Shown here: positions 1 to 8,296 of the stretch, piece by piece
Layout of the letters: every line of letters begins with the position of its first letter
Numbering within the stretch: position 1 is the stretch's first letter
NCBI RefSeq assembly: GCF_011326755.1
Contig: NZ_JAAOIE010000002.1
Span: forward strand, 682,001 to 746,000
Length of the DNA: 64,000 bases
DNA from: Cochlodiniinecator piscidefendens
GTDB taxonomy: Bacteria > Pseudomonadota > Alphaproteobacteria > Rhodobacterales > Rhodobacteraceae
Reading direction: 5' to 3'
Translations under genes and position numbers: made by a program
Notes under the pieces: generated by a model
Told to the model about the DNA's origin: nothing
Database searches by the model: none
Seen by the model: only the letters and a program-made list of their open reading frames with translations

Positions 1-203
1 GCGGCAGTTACCCGCGTTGACCGCCCTTCCTTCTCAAACAACGGCGCGCCCAGAGCTTCGCTTAATCGACTCATCTGCATAGAAACAGCTGGCGGAGTTA
101 AGGCCAGTTCGGCAGCAGCCTGCACAAAACTGCGATGCTCCACCGCCGAGAGAAATATCTGCAATTGCCGCAGAGTGATTTTGGAAGACGCGTGCTCTGT
201 CAC
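1..203 (-). CDS. LysR-family transcriptional regulator, N-terminal part (runs off window)
   Basis: The minus strand reads from a GTG at 201-203 and stays open to the window edge, giving 67 codons. The peptide has the layout of a LysR N-terminal winged helix-turn-helix: LRQLQIF near the start, the recognition-helix stretch LTPPAVSMQMSRL, then GAPLFEKEGR. The spacing and the PAVS-QM pattern resemble CbbR-like members. It lies 16 bases downstream of the fumarase gene on the same strand, so the two may be co-transcribed. The effector domain is outside the window, so the regulated pathway cannot be named. A poorly placed AAGGAA lies about 15 bases before the GTG, which makes the exact start uncertain. 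Confidence 0.8.
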   Translation of the reverse strand, partial: MTEHASSKITLRQLQIFLSAVEHRSFVQAAAELALTPPAVSMQMSRLSEALGAPLFEKEGRSTRVTA

Positions 204-219
204 TTTTTAGGTCATTTCC

Positions 220-1848
220 TTAGGCTGAGGTCAGGGTGGGTTTACGGGTAAAGAAGTCTCCGCCCTTGTCATCAATAATCACAAATGCGGGAAAGTCTTC
301 AACGACTATTTTGAACACGGCCTCCATGCCGAATTCAGCGAAATCTAATGTTTCGATACTTTTGATCACCTCTTTACCCAATACAGCTGCTGCACCGCCT
401 ACGGAACCTAGGAAAAAACCACCATTGGACTTACAACTTGCAACAACTTCTCTGGATCTATTTCCCTTGGCAATCATGACACGCGACGCACCCATCGCCT
501 GCAATTCAGGTACATAGGGATCCATTCGCGCCGCTGTCGTCGGACCAAAGGAACCAGATGCGTAACCTTCGGGTGTCTTAGCTGGTCCAGCGTAATAGAC
601 AGGGTGGTCGCGAATATAATCTGGCAAAGGTTTGCCTTCTTCCATCATTTTAGAAAGCTCTGCATGCACAAGGTCACGCGCAACAATCATCGTGCCGGAT
701 AACAAAACAGGCGTGGAAACCTCAAACTGTGACAGATCTTTACAAATTTGGTCCATGGATTGATCTAGGTTTACACGAACTGCTGCATTGGCCTCAAACT
801 CTTGCTCAGGCAAATAAGTTTCAGGATGGCGTTCTAGTGTTTCCAACCATATCCCTTCCCTATCTATATACCCCTTAATTTGCCGATCAGCCGAACAGCT
901 TACACCGAGACCAACCGGCAAGCTGCCACCGTGGCGTGGCAGTCGGATCACGCGTATGTCGTGACAAAAATACCGCCCGCCAAATTGCGCGCCCAACCCC
1001 ATATTGCGGGTCAGTTCCAGAATTTCGGCTTCCAACGCAACATCACGAAATGCGCGCCCCGAGGCATCGCCCGTTGTCGGCAGAGTATCTAATTCTTTGG
1101 CGGATGCCATTTTCACGGTCTTCAATGTTTGTTCCGCAGACAATCCGCCAATCACAATCGCCAAATGATACGGAGGACAAGCGGTTGTACCAAGTGTTCG
1201 GATTTTCTCATCAAAGAATGCAAGCAGCCGCTCGGGCTCTAATAAGCGACGGGTTTCTTGAAACAGGAACGTTTTATTCGCTGAACCTCCGCCTTTGGCC
1301 ATGAACAGAAATTCTAGTTTTTCGCCTGATGACGCCGCAATATCAATCTGGGCTGGCAGATTTGTACCGGTGTTTTTCTCGTCATATGTGGTGAGTGGTG
1401 CCATTTGCGAAAACCGAAGATTACGAGTCTGCCACGTATCCAGAATACCTTGGCTCAGCGCATCCTCAAGATTTCCTTCGACCAGAATGTTCTGTCCTTT
1501 TTTGCCAGTGACAATTGCTGTTCCGGTATCTTGGCAACTGGGAAACTCCCGCTCGGCGGAAATCACCGCGTTCTTCAGCAGTTCCAACGCCACAAATTTA
1601 TCATTCGCCGTTGCATCATCATCGTCCAAGATATGTTTTAGCTGCGCCAAATGGGACGGACGCAGCAAGTGCGACACATCTTCAAACGCCGCGGCGGTTA
1701 AATTCCGAACAGCTTCGCCAGACACTCGTAGAAATTGCTCATCGTTCAGGTCGAATGCGCACACCCCCTGATCGCTGATCTTATGATATTTAGTGTCTGT
1801 TTCTGAAGTTTGGAACAATTTGGGAAAAGGTGTACGGAGGGATTTCAT
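220..1848 (-). CDS. fumA: Class I fumarate hydratase (iron-sulfur fumarase)
   Basis: 542 residues, the usual length for class I (FumA/FumB-type) fumarase, which interconverts fumarate and L-malate in the TCA cycle using an oxygen-sensitive 4Fe-4S cluster. The expected cysteine-bearing motifs are present: SCQDTGTA near residue 105, GLGVSCSADRQ in the middle and VASCKSNGGFFLG near 475. GGRYFCHDIRVIRLPRHG is also typical of the family. The N-terminal domain carries the cluster and the C-terminal third is the FumB-like swivel domain. The gene stands alone upstream, separated by about 100 bases from the transporter genes, with a LysR gene just downstream. Nothing looks broken. Confidence 0.95.
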   Translation of the reverse strand: MKSLRTPFPKLFQTSETDTKYHKISDQGVCAFDLNDEQFLRVSGEAVRNLTAAAFEDVSHLLRPSHLAQLKHILDDDDATANDKFVALELLKNAVISAEREFPSCQDTGTAIVTGKKGQNILVEGNLEDALSQGILDTWQTRNLRFSQMAPLTTYDEKNTGTNLPAQIDIAASSGEKLEFLFMAKGGGSANKTFLFQETRRLLEPERLLAFFDEKIRTLGTTACPPYHLAIVIGGLSAEQTLKTVKMASAKELDTLPTTGDASGRAFRDVALEAEILELTRNMGLGAQFGGRYFCHDIRVIRLPRHGGSLPVGLGVSCSADRQIKGYIDREGIWLETLERHPETYLPEQEFEANAAVRVNLDQSMDQICKDLSQFEVSTPVLLSGTMIVARDLVHAELSKMMEEGKPLPDYIRDHPVYYAGPAKTPEGYASGSFGPTTAARMDPYVPELQAMGASRVMIAKGNRSREVVASCKSNGGFFLGSVGGAAAVLGKEVIKSIETLDFAEFGMEAVFKIVVEDFPAFVIIDDKGGDFFTRKPTLTSA

Positions 1849-1945
1849 AAGTTAGCCTAGCTTATCAATTCACCAGTATAGATAAATCAATTTTACCAAC
1901 TGTCAATCTAACTTAGGTCTCCCCGCAGCAAACCAATACGCCAAC

Positions 1946-2986
1946 CTACCCCCGCCGCCGCAAGAGCCAGACGAAGAATACACCGCCGATCAATCCGGTA
2001 ACAATACCGATCGGCATATCGTCGGGGGCCATAATGGTTCGAGCAATGATATCACACCACAGCAGATATATCGCGCCCAGCAAAGCTGACGCAGGCAAAA
2101 CGCGCGTGTAATCCCCACCAACAATCAAGCGCACGATATGCGGTATCATAAGGCCAACAAAGCCGATGATCCCGGAAAAGGCCACCATGACCCCGGTGAT
2201 CACAGCACCCGTTACAAAAATCATTAACCGAAAGCGAGCAACAGGAATACCCAGTGTAGATGCGGTTTCATCTCCAATCGTCATCGCGTTTAAGTTGGAT
2301 GAATTGAGCCAGAGATAGGCACTACACAGGCACAACACTACAAATGGGTAGATCAATTGCCCCCACTGCGCGAGGCCCAGCCCCCCCAACATCCAAAAGA
2401 CCACCGTATGCGTGGCGCGTGGATCTCCGAGGAAAATCAGAATATTTGCAGCTGACATCACGATAAACGAAACAGCAACACCTGCGAGGACCAGCCGATC
2501 TGCGCTTGTGGCCGACGCGAATTGAGATACGCCAAGAACCAGCAAAGTCGCCCCCAAAGCGCCCAAGAACGCCAATACAGGAACCGTAAGAAGACCCAGA
2601 AACATACCTGTATGCAACAGCGCCAGAATGGCACCAAACGCACCACCCGCCGAAATTCCGAGAAGATGAGGATCAGCCAAAGGATTGCGCGTTACGGCCT
2701 GAAGGCTTGCCCCAACAATCGCAAGTCCAGCGCCAACGAGACAGGCCAGAAGTGCTCTGGGAAAACGAATATCCCAAACAATCGCCTCACGTCCAGACGA
2801 CCAGTTTGGTGTAATAGCATCTGGGGAAACCTTGCTGATCAAAATACCCCAGACTGTGTGTAGGGGCACAGAAATGGCCCCTACACTAATAGCAACGGAA
2901 ACAGAGAGAAGCAGCAAAACTAGCCCGCCCCCCATCACAAGGCGAAAAGAAGCGTTGCGAGTTATTTGTGCAGCTTTCTCTGTCAT
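1946..2986 (-). CDS. FecCD/BtuC-type ABC transporter permease
   Basis: 346 residues, strongly hydrophobic, with about ten predicted membrane helices as in BtuC/FecC/FhuB-type permeases. Family signatures visible are ARNPLADPHLLGISAGGAFGA (an ATPase-coupling and gating region), GFVGLMIPHIVR in the second half and LPASALLGAIYLLWCD near the end. It would form the membrane channel for a corrinoid or other metal chelate. It is the last gene of a four-gene operon: its ATG follows the stop of the binding-protein gene by a single base. The cobalamin riboswitch far upstream suggests B12 or cobinamide as substrate. Siderophore transport is the main alternative, since sequence alone does not separate these permeases. 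Confidence 0.9.
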   Translation of the reverse strand: MTEKAAQITRNASFRLVMGGGLVLLLLSVSVAISVGAISVPLHTVWGILISKVSPDAITPNWSSGREAIVWDIRFPRALLACLVGAGLAIVGASLQAVTRNPLADPHLLGISAGGAFGAILALLHTGMFLGLLTVPVLAFLGALGATLLVLGVSQFASATSADRLVLAGVAVSFIVMSAANILIFLGDPRATHTVVFWMLGGLGLAQWGQLIYPFVVLCLCSAYLWLNSSNLNAMTIGDETASTLGIPVARFRLMIFVTGAVITGVMVAFSGIIGFVGLMIPHIVRLIVGGDYTRVLPASALLGAIYLLWCDIIARTIMAPDDMPIGIVTGLIGGVFFVWLLRRRG

Positions 2987-2987
2987 C

Positions 2988-3935
2988 TTATTCGCCCTGG
3001 AATGCAGCGGCTAATGTACGGATCGCTTCGATATTGCGCGGTCCTGGTGTTGCTTCAACATATTCCAACACAACGAAACGGTCGTTTCTAACTGCATCGA
3101 TGTTGGCCAAAGCAGGGTTATCGCGCATGATGTTCATGCGGTCTTCGGCAGTCAATTCACCGTAGTTGATAATGACGACAACTTCGGGATCTTGATCGAC
3201 CACCTCTTCCCAGCTCACAACACCCCAGCTTTTACGAAAACCATCCATGACGTTTACACCGCCTGCGGCTTCGATCATGGCTGTCGGGATCGCGTAATGC
3301 CCTGCTGTGAACGGCGCATCTGCACCGGAATCAAACACAAAGGCGCGCACAGGGTCAGCTGCTGCGTCAAGTCCAGCAGTAATTTCTGCCAGTTCCGCTT
3401 CGTATCCTGAGATCAATTCTTCGGCGCGCTCTTCCACTCCGAAAATCTGACCCAGATTACGAAGGTCATTGTACATGAGGTCCATCGTAACATCCTGATC
3501 CATACCCAAGTGGATGCAGCTTTCAGACAGTTCATATACGTCGATGCCAAATGGTGCGAGCGTCTCTGGCGTAACTTCCCCGCCAACGCGCATGCCATAA
3601 TTCCAACCAGCAAAATAGAAATCCGCATCCGCACCAATAAGAACTTCTTTGGATGGGTATCTGGCAGAAAGCTCAGGAAGTTGATCAACGCCAGCGCGCA
3701 TCTCAGCGTCGAGTTTGTTCCAACCGGAAATACCAGTATAACCCACCATGCGATCTGCCAAACCCAAAACGAGCATCATCTCAGTCAGATTAACGTCATT
3801 GGAAATCGCAGCCTGCGGTGGCGTGTCGAATGTAACTTCGCGGTCACAACTTTGCACAGTCGTTTCGGCCAATGCGCCGGATGCGATTGATGACAAAACA
3901 AAAGCCGTAGCTAGAGCCTTAGGTGTATTTTTCAT
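2988..3935 (-). CDS. Periplasmic substrate-binding protein of a BtuF/FepB-type ABC transporter
   Basis: 315 residues with a clear signal peptide (residues 1-23, ending SGALA-ET). After it comes the two-lobed helical-backbone binding fold of BtuF/FhuD proteins: an N-terminal lobe with VNLTEMMLVLGLADRMVGYT, a long bridging helix around NLGQIFGVEERAEELISGY, and a C-terminal lobe with VDQDPEVVVIINYGE. A strong Shine-Dalgarno AGGAGG lies six bases before the ATG. It sits between the ATPase and permease genes with very short gaps, so the three make one importer. Riboswitch control points to corrinoid or cobalt-complex binding; the ligand pocket cannot be read from sequence. Conserved glutamates for docking are likely but were not individually assigned. 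Confidence 0.88.
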   Translation of the reverse strand: MKNTPKALATAFVLSSIASGALAETTVQSCDREVTFDTPPQAAISNDVNLTEMMLVLGLADRMVGYTGISGWNKLDAEMRAGVDQLPELSARYPSKEVLIGADADFYFAGWNYGMRVGGEVTPETLAPFGIDVYELSESCIHLGMDQDVTMDLMYNDLRNLGQIFGVEERAEELISGYEAELAEITAGLDAAADPVRAFVFDSGADAPFTAGHYAIPTAMIEAAGGVNVMDGFRKSWGVVSWEEVVDQDPEVVVIINYGELTAEDRMNIMRDNPALANIDAVRNDRFVVLEYVEATPGPRNIEAIRTLAAAFQGE

Positions 3936-3947
3936 GAGGTGCCTCCT

Positions 3948-4730
3948 TTATTCGGGCAGATGGAAAGATAGATGTTTGGTATTACTGGGGCTCAGATATT
4001 CGCTGCGTGCCTGAACACGAAACGCCTCTGATACATGTGTTTCGGTCAACACCTCATCTGGTGCGCCGAAGCCTTTTGCGTGTCCTGCCTCAAGCAGCAA
4101 AACAACATCACAAACGTCAGCCGCCATATTCAAATCATGAAGCGAGACGACAATGGTCAGATCCAAATTGCGGATCAGCGCTAAGATTTCGAGTTGATGC
4201 CGGATATCAAGATGATTGGTTGGCTCGTCCAGAACCAGCACCTGCGGTTGTTGGGCTAACGCACGGGCCACCATCACCCGCTGACGTTCCCCGCCCGACA
4301 GTGTTTGCACATCTCGATAGGCAATTTTGTGAAGATCCAGTTGTGACATTGCATCATCTACAATTTCGCTATCCCGATCTCCGGGCGTAGAAAACCCCAA
4401 CCGATGCGGTGTTCGGCCAAGTGTCACCACTTCGCGGACAGTCAAACCAAACGAAGTATGCTGTTCTTGCAATACCGCAGCCACTTTACGTGCAGCCGCG
4501 CGCGGCGGAATGGACCAAATGTCATCGCCATCTACGAAGATGCGGCCCGTCAACGGGTTTTGATACCTGTAAATCATACGGAGCAACGTCGATTTACCTG
4601 CACCATTGGGCCCAACAACACCCAAGACCTGCCCTGCTTTCAGTTCAAAACTGGTTGGATGCAACAACAAGGGTTGGTTTTTATAAGGTCCCCAACTGAT
4701 GTTTTCAGCAATTAGATCAGCCGCAATCAT
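3948..4730 (-). CDS. ABC transporter ATP-binding protein, FecE/BtuD type
   Basis: 260 residues from the ATG that overlaps the stop of the upstream DUF1636 gene as ATGA; an in-frame GTG nine bases earlier is the alternative start. Walker A is GPNGAGKST near residue 39, the ABC signature is LSGGERQR near 138, Walker B is VLVLDEPTNHLD near 158 and the switch histidine is in VSLHDLN. This is the soluble ATPase that energises the FecCD-type permease. Translational coupling to DUF1636 ties that small protein to transport or to handling of the same cofactor. The last 25 residues, after EAFRVQARSEYL, are variable tail. Confidence 0.92.
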   Translation of the reverse strand: MIAADLIAENISWGPYKNQPLLLHPTSFELKAGQVLGVVGPNGAGKSTLLRMIYRYQNPLTGRIFVDGDDIWSIPPRAAARKVAAVLQEQHTSFGLTVREVVTLGRTPHRLGFSTPGDRDSEIVDDAMSQLDLHKIAYRDVQTLSGGERQRVMVARALAQQPQVLVLDEPTNHLDIRHQLEILALIRNLDLTIVVSLHDLNMAADVCDVVLLLEAGHAKGFGAPDEVLTETHVSEAFRVQARSEYLSPSNTKHLSFHLPE

Positions 4731-5131
4731 GATAAGCACCCCGCAGTGCTTTCCAACGCAACCAATGTCGCGGGAACCCGTGCCAAAGTATTTTTTCGCA
4801 GCTTTCCCGGGCGATCAACGGACGAACACCATCCATCCCCTAGCACTGCATATTGGCGCGCGAACGCGATTAAATCATCGATATCATCCTCAGGCGTTAT
4901 GCCTCCGAACAAATAAGTCGCCTTATGCGCACCCTGATAGGCTACCGTACAGGGGCGATCACACCCGGCCATACAGGCTACGCCTGAAACTTGAAAATCC
5001 TCAGACGCAACGTTGTCAGCAGCATCAATTGCAGCGCGCAATTTTGTAATGAGCTTATAACCTGGGCGATCCTCAGTGCCTTTGGACTTACAGGATGTAC
5101 ATATCGTAATTCTGTGCTGTGGTGTTCCCAT
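4727..5131 (-). CDS. DUF1636 family protein (cysteine-rich, thioredoxin-like ferredoxin fold)
   Basis: 134 residues. The start was chosen at the ATG preceded by GGAGG with a five-to-six-base gap; a TTG 27 bases upstream is also in frame. Cysteines are arranged as CTSCKSKG near the N terminus and GVACMAGCDRPC in the middle, the pattern of DUF1636 metal-binding proteins, which look like small 2Fe-2S ferredoxins of the thioredoxin-like type. Genes of this family are often found under B12 control next to cobalt or cobalamin genes, which is the case here: a cobalamin riboswitch precedes it and an ABC importer follows. The biochemical role is not known; an electron donor or metal chaperone in corrinoid reduction is an inference. 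Confidence 0.85.
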   Translation of the reverse strand: MGTPQHRITICTSCKSKGTEDRPGYKLITKLRAAIDAADNVASEDFQVSGVACMAGCDRPCTVAYQGAHKATYLFGGITPEDDIDDLIAFARQYAVLGDGWCSSVDRPGKLRKNTLARVPATLVALESTAGCLS

Positions 5132-5204
5132 GTCGCCCTCCGCGAGATCGCGGGGCAAAGTTTAGACATGTATTTCCAAACGGAATCATCCGTAAAGCCA
5201 TCAT
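5088..5204 (-). CDS. Possible 38-codon leader ORF between riboswitch and DUF1636 gene
   Basis: Thirty-seven bases after the riboswitch core the minus strand has AGGAGG with a two-base gap to ATGATG, a stronger ribosome-binding region than that of the DUF1636 gene itself. The frame runs 38 codons and overlaps the DUF1636 start in another frame. The peptide is not recognised. It could be a translated leader that couples riboswitch state to DUF1636 translation, or merely a chance open frame beside a sequestered Shine-Dalgarno site. Evidence is only the binding site and position. Confidence 0.2.
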   Translation of the reverse strand: MMALRMIPFGNTCLNFAPRSRGGRHGNTTAQNYDMYIL

Positions 5205-5249
5205 GGCCTCCTGTCCGGACGCCCCGCCCGGGTTGAAGTTGCATCGATG

Positions 5250-5445
5250 ATGGCAGGTCTCCTGACTCGTGGGTTTTCGCTTACTCGAACCTTCCCAAAC
5301 GCTTGTGCGTTCAGTGGTCTATATCGAGGTCGCTCGCCACATACAGTTGCGGGGGCAGTTACGGATTTGGCGCCTACTGGCTACTCCTCACCGTATTCCC
5401 ATTTCATCTCGGAATCACATTCGTCTTCCGAAAACCATCTCGGGG
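5250..5445 (-). ncRNA. Cobalamin (B12) riboswitch
   Basis: Read on the minus strand, this leader carries the B12-box landmarks in order: GGGAATACGGTG, then CCGTAACTGCCCCCGCAACT, then CCACTG, GGGAAGG and finally GAGTCAGGAGACCTGCC. These are the conserved core and the kissing-loop elements of AdoCbl-type riboswitches, so ligand binding should lower expression of the downstream DUF1636-ATPase-binding protein-permease operon. The 5' end is approximate: a GGAAGACGAATGTGATTCC-like stem lies just before the core. The leader starts about 50 bases after the stop of the MFS gene on the same strand, so read-through from that gene could also enter it. Confidence 0.93.
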
Positions 5446-5495
5446 TTTCTGTGTTAAAACTTTCTAAACGTCAAGGCGCCGCATTATGATTCGAC

Positions 5496-6635
5496 TTAAA
5501 CACGACGGAGCGCACTAATGGCGACGATCAACGTTGTTGCAACGGTTTGAAGCACCGCAAAGGCCAGCAGAGCATTCCACAATCCAAACTGGTCTGCCAA
5601 AACGCCACATAAAACCACCGGAACAGAAAACCCAAAATATGCATACACAAACAACCCCGAGGTCGCCCTTGCTCGGTCATGAGGCGCGCGTTCTGACACT
5701 TCGGCCAAAGCAGCAAGATAAGTAAATCCATAGCTCGCTGCACTTGTGATGCAGGTTCCCAGTAACACTAGATTTAAAGTACTCGAACCTACCCCCACCA
5801 ACAGCACAAAATACCCCAAGGGGATCAATACAAATCCTAACGCTAGTGATTGATCATTTTGCAGACATCGTGCGATAGGCTGGCACAAAAAGCCAACAAA
5901 AATAGCCAAAAACACAACAAGCCCAGTCCACCCTTCAAGATTATTTGCTGCAAGCTCTAGTGGCACAACCGCGATAGTCATCCCGGTTGTGGACCAAGCG
6001 AGCGCCATAGCCGCGCCGAACTTCCACGTTCCGCTTGGAAAGAACGGCAACCGCAACATCGAAACGTCTTTAAGGTTATTTACTTTTGGCAATCTAAAGC
6101 TCGCCACGAACAACAATGGAACAGCAATGAACAAAGCAATATAGCTAATGGGCATAAGGGTTGGACCCTGCATCCCCAAACTTATACCCGTCGCCAACGC
6201 ACCACCGCCAAATCCAAGAGATGTCGCAGATGTAACGATAAGCGCAGCAGTCCTTGTACGTTCAACGCCAACAATCTCAGTCATGTATGCAGTTCCCGCT
6301 GGCGTCGCGAGACCTGTTCCTATGCCTAACAACACTCTGGCGAAAACGAGGCTTTCCCAAGTCGGGAAGCAAACCAACACTCCAGTTGCAGCCGCCCCCA
6401 AGAGCAGCGCCATCATGAGCGGTATACGCCGACCAATTCGATCTGAAAGGCCGCCAAGCAACAACAGCGTTGGCATTAGACCGGCAACATACGCTGCAAA
6501 AGCTACCGTAATCGCGGTGGCACCAACATTACTTTCTGCGGCGTATACATCATAAAGCGGAGCCTGAAGGTTTACTGCAAAAGTCACCGTAAACAAACAC
6601 ATAGCGAGAGAAAAAACAGATATGAAACGTCGCAT
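5496..6635 (-). CDS. MFS transporter (drug or metabolite exporter-like, 12 TM)
   Basis: 379 residues, twelve predicted membrane helices, with the MFS loop 2-3 motif GGLSDRIGRRIP near residue 61. The motif-C-like stretch in TM5 (TSLGFGGGALATG) suggests an antiporter, although the usual GxxxGPxxGG is not intact. The substrate is unknown. It is transcribed divergently from the MocR-type regulator gene with 88 bases between them, and that intergenic region holds an inverted repeat, so the regulator most likely controls this exporter. The ATG at 6633-6635 has only a weak Shine-Dalgarno. The B12 riboswitch immediately downstream is not known to affect it. Confidence 0.85.
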   Translation of the reverse strand: MRRFISVFSLAMCLFTVTFAVNLQAPLYDVYAAESNVGATAITVAFAAYVAGLMPTLLLLGGLSDRIGRRIPLMMALLLGAAATGVLVCFPTWESLVFARVLLGIGTGLATPAGTAYMTEIVGVERTRTAALIVTSATSLGFGGGALATGISLGMQGPTLMPISYIALFIAVPLLFVASFRLPKVNNLKDVSMLRLPFFPSGTWKFGAAMALAWSTTGMTIAVVPLELAANNLEGWTGLVVFLAIFVGFLCQPIARCLQNDQSLALGFVLIPLGYFVLLVGVGSSTLNLVLLGTCITSAASYGFTYLAALAEVSERAPHDRARATSGLFVYAYFGFSVPVVLCGVLADQFGLWNALLAFAVLQTVATTLIVAISALRRV

Positions 6636-6652
6636 TAAGTAACCTCAGCCGT

Positions 6653-6673
6653 TGACATTCCATCGAGATGTCA
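6653..6673. promoter_or_regulatory. Inverted repeat between divergent MFS and MocR genes (candidate operator)
   Basis: TGACAT and ATGTCA face each other with nine bases between them. A second, weaker palindrome ACAAT-ATTGT lies about 20 bases further towards the MocR start. Divergent MocR/target pairs usually share such operators, so this is a plausible binding site. No binding evidence exists. Confidence 0.4.
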
Positions 6674-6723
6674 CGAGGCTTCTGGTATGACAATTTTTTA
6701 ATTGTACTAATGACAGTATCCAG

Positions 6724-8058
6724 ATGAAAAAACAAAAGCACGCACGCCTAACAGATATACTCACGCGAGCCATAAAATCTGGGAAACTCGCCCCTGGATC
6801 AAGACTGCCAACACATCGTGCCTTTGCCGAAAAATCAGGGGTTGCACTAGCAACTGCGACCCGCGTTTACAAAGAGCTGGAACAGCGTGGCTTAATTACT
6901 GGTGAGGCCGGCCGTGGCACTTTCGTACGCGACCCCGGACAACCCGCAACTCTTGGGGTTCACCAATCAGACACAGAAGGCGTAACCGATCTAGTCTTTA
7001 ACATGCCCAGTGGGATAAATGATGCAGACATGCTTCGCTCAGGCTTACGGCAATTGGCCTTATCCGGAGACCTCGATGCAATTCTGCGCTATCAGCCTCA
7101 TGGTGGACGCCTGCACGAACGACGGACTTTTGCAAAATACCTGCGCCCATTACTAGGTCATATTGATCCCGAACAACTCTTAATTACGTCGGGTGGCCAA
7201 CACGGATTGGCTATGATTTGTTTAGGGTTGTTTGACTATGGCGACGCGATCGCCGTCGACACCCTCACCTATCCCGGTTTCAAGTCTGCAGCTGCATTGC
7301 GTGGCATCAAACTCATACCCATAGAAAGCAAAAATGGTGTTATGGACCCGGAGGATCTGGGGCGGAAATGTCAAAAAAACGATATTCGTGCGGTTTATCT
7401 GATGCCAACAGTGCAGAGCCCCTTGGGAAGCGTTATGGACTTAGAAACACGTAGGAAAATTCTAACGATCGCAGAACAACATAATCTGACCATTATAGAA
7501 GATGCGGTTTATGCATTCTTAGAAGAAAATCCACCTGCAAGCTTCCTCTCTCTAACCCCAGAACGAACGGTCTATGTCAGCGGGTTTGCCAAAACGCTCG
7601 CGACGGGATTGAGATTAGGATATGTCATCGCACCTCCCGATAAAATCCAACCGTTGCAAGAAGCTATTCGCGCGACAACTTGGAATGCGCCCGCGCTTAT
7701 TTCGGGTTTGGTTGCCAATTGGATCAAGGATGGATCCTTAGCCAAATCAGAAGCTGACCGCAGAAAGGACGGCGCCCAGCGCCAAGAAATTTGCAGAAAT
7801 ATTTTTGGGCAGATGCCAGTTGTTTCACATGACAAAGCAGGCTTTGCTTGGGTTCCGCTGGAAAACGGACAGCGCGCCCACCCCATAGTCACCTACTTAC
7901 AAGGGCAAAATATTTCGATTTCCGGAGCAGAGGCGTTCTCGACAACGATCGCGACGCCGCAGGCTCTTAGGCTTGCCTTTGGCGGAATACCTCTGGATGA
8001 ACTCCCTACACTCTTATGCAAGGTTCGAGAGGCTATTCATGCGGTCGGCCCCCAGTAG
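6724..8058 (+). CDS. MocR-family (GntR HTH plus aminotransferase fold) transcriptional regulator
   Basis: 444 residues. Residues 1-75 form a GntR winged helix: LTDILTRAIKSGKLAPGSRLPTHR, then GVALATATRVYKELEQRGLI. The remainder is a class I aminotransferase fold with ITSGGQHGLAMI, YPGFKSAA, TVQSPLG (substrate and cofactor contacts) and the PLP lysine in SGFAKTLATGLRLGY near residue 285. MocR regulators sense PLP or amino-group effectors and generally act on a divergent target, here the MFS gene at 5496-6635. It could also influence the Bcr/CflA-type exporter gene that follows 230 bases later, but that gene has its own attenuator. The start ATG has little Shine-Dalgarno sequence. Confidence 0.9.
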   Translation: MKKQKHARLTDILTRAIKSGKLAPGSRLPTHRAFAEKSGVALATATRVYKELEQRGLITGEAGRGTFVRDPGQPATLGVHQSDTEGVTDLVFNMPSGINDADMLRSGLRQLALSGDLDAILRYQPHGGRLHERRTFAKYLRPLLGHIDPEQLLITSGGQHGLAMICLGLFDYGDAIAVDTLTYPGFKSAAALRGIKLIPIESKNGVMDPEDLGRKCQKNDIRAVYLMPTVQSPLGSVMDLETRRKILTIAEQHNLTIIEDAVYAFLEENPPASFLSLTPERTVYVSGFAKTLATGLRLGYVIAPPDKIQPLQEAIRATTWNAPALISGLVANWIKDGSLAKSEADRRKDGAQRQEICRNIFGQMPVVSHDKAGFAWVPLENGQRAHPIVTYLQGQNISISGAEAFSTTIATPQALRLAFGGIPLDELPTLLCKVREAIHAVGPQ

Positions 8059-8173
8059 CCCGTGCAACGTCATTCACACGAAAGTGCCACTTGGTAGATA
8101 ACCTAAGAATGGTGCATCTCTATATTGTGCGTAAAATATTTTCTGTCTAAGCTTCTCTCAACAGGAGAAAATT

Positions 8174-8224
8174 ATGAAACCTAATACTGTCGTCGTCGTA
8201 CGCATGTGGTGCGTGGTCCAATAA
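8174..8224 (+). CDS. 16-residue leader peptide (valine-rich, Trp-Cys) of a transcription attenuator
   Basis: The ORF encodes MKPNTVVVVRMWCVVQ and ends TAA. It has a textbook AGGAG seven bases before the ATG. It is followed at once by a hairpin starting at the stop codon, then by a perfect rho-independent terminator, then by an MFS exporter gene. That order is the architecture of ribosome-mediated attenuation. Six of 16 residues are valine, with Arg-Met-Trp-Cys between two valine blocks. A valine-rich run resembles ilv leaders, but the controlled gene is an exporter, so sensing of ribosome stalling by an antibiotic is more sensible than valine starvation. The peptide itself is too short to search by profile. 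Confidence 0.75.
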   Translation: MKPNTVVVVRMWCVVQ

Positions 8225-8243
8225 CAGGTACCATAACTGTTAT
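8221..8243 (+). promoter_or_regulatory. Stop-codon hairpin of the attenuator
   Basis: ATAACAG (8221-8227) and CTGTTAT (8237-8243) form a perfect seven-base-pair stem with a nine-base loop. Its 5' arm contains the leader peptide stop codon, so a ribosome near the stop would melt it. CGCATG inside the leader ORF (8201-8206) is also complementary to CATGCG (8244-8249), offering an alternative pairing that touches the terminator base. Confidence 0.55.
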
Positions 8244-8248
8244 CATGC

Positions 8249-8276
8249 GCCTCCGAACATTTTCGGAGGCTTTTTT
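8249..8276 (+). terminator. Intrinsic terminator (attenuator) upstream of the Bcr/CflA exporter gene
   Basis: GCCTCCGAA pairs perfectly with TTCGGAGGC across a CATT loop, followed by six T residues. It stands between the leader peptide and the exporter start, 20 bases before the ATG, so it must be bypassed for the exporter to be expressed. Confidence 0.9.
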
Positions 8277-8296
8277 ATTTTCTGAAAGAACTGTTG

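Noticed and set aside
1848-1915. TAAGTTAG-CTAACTTA inverted repeat upstream of fumarase
   Set aside because: Arms of only eight bases with about 50 between; could be chance and adds nothing testable.
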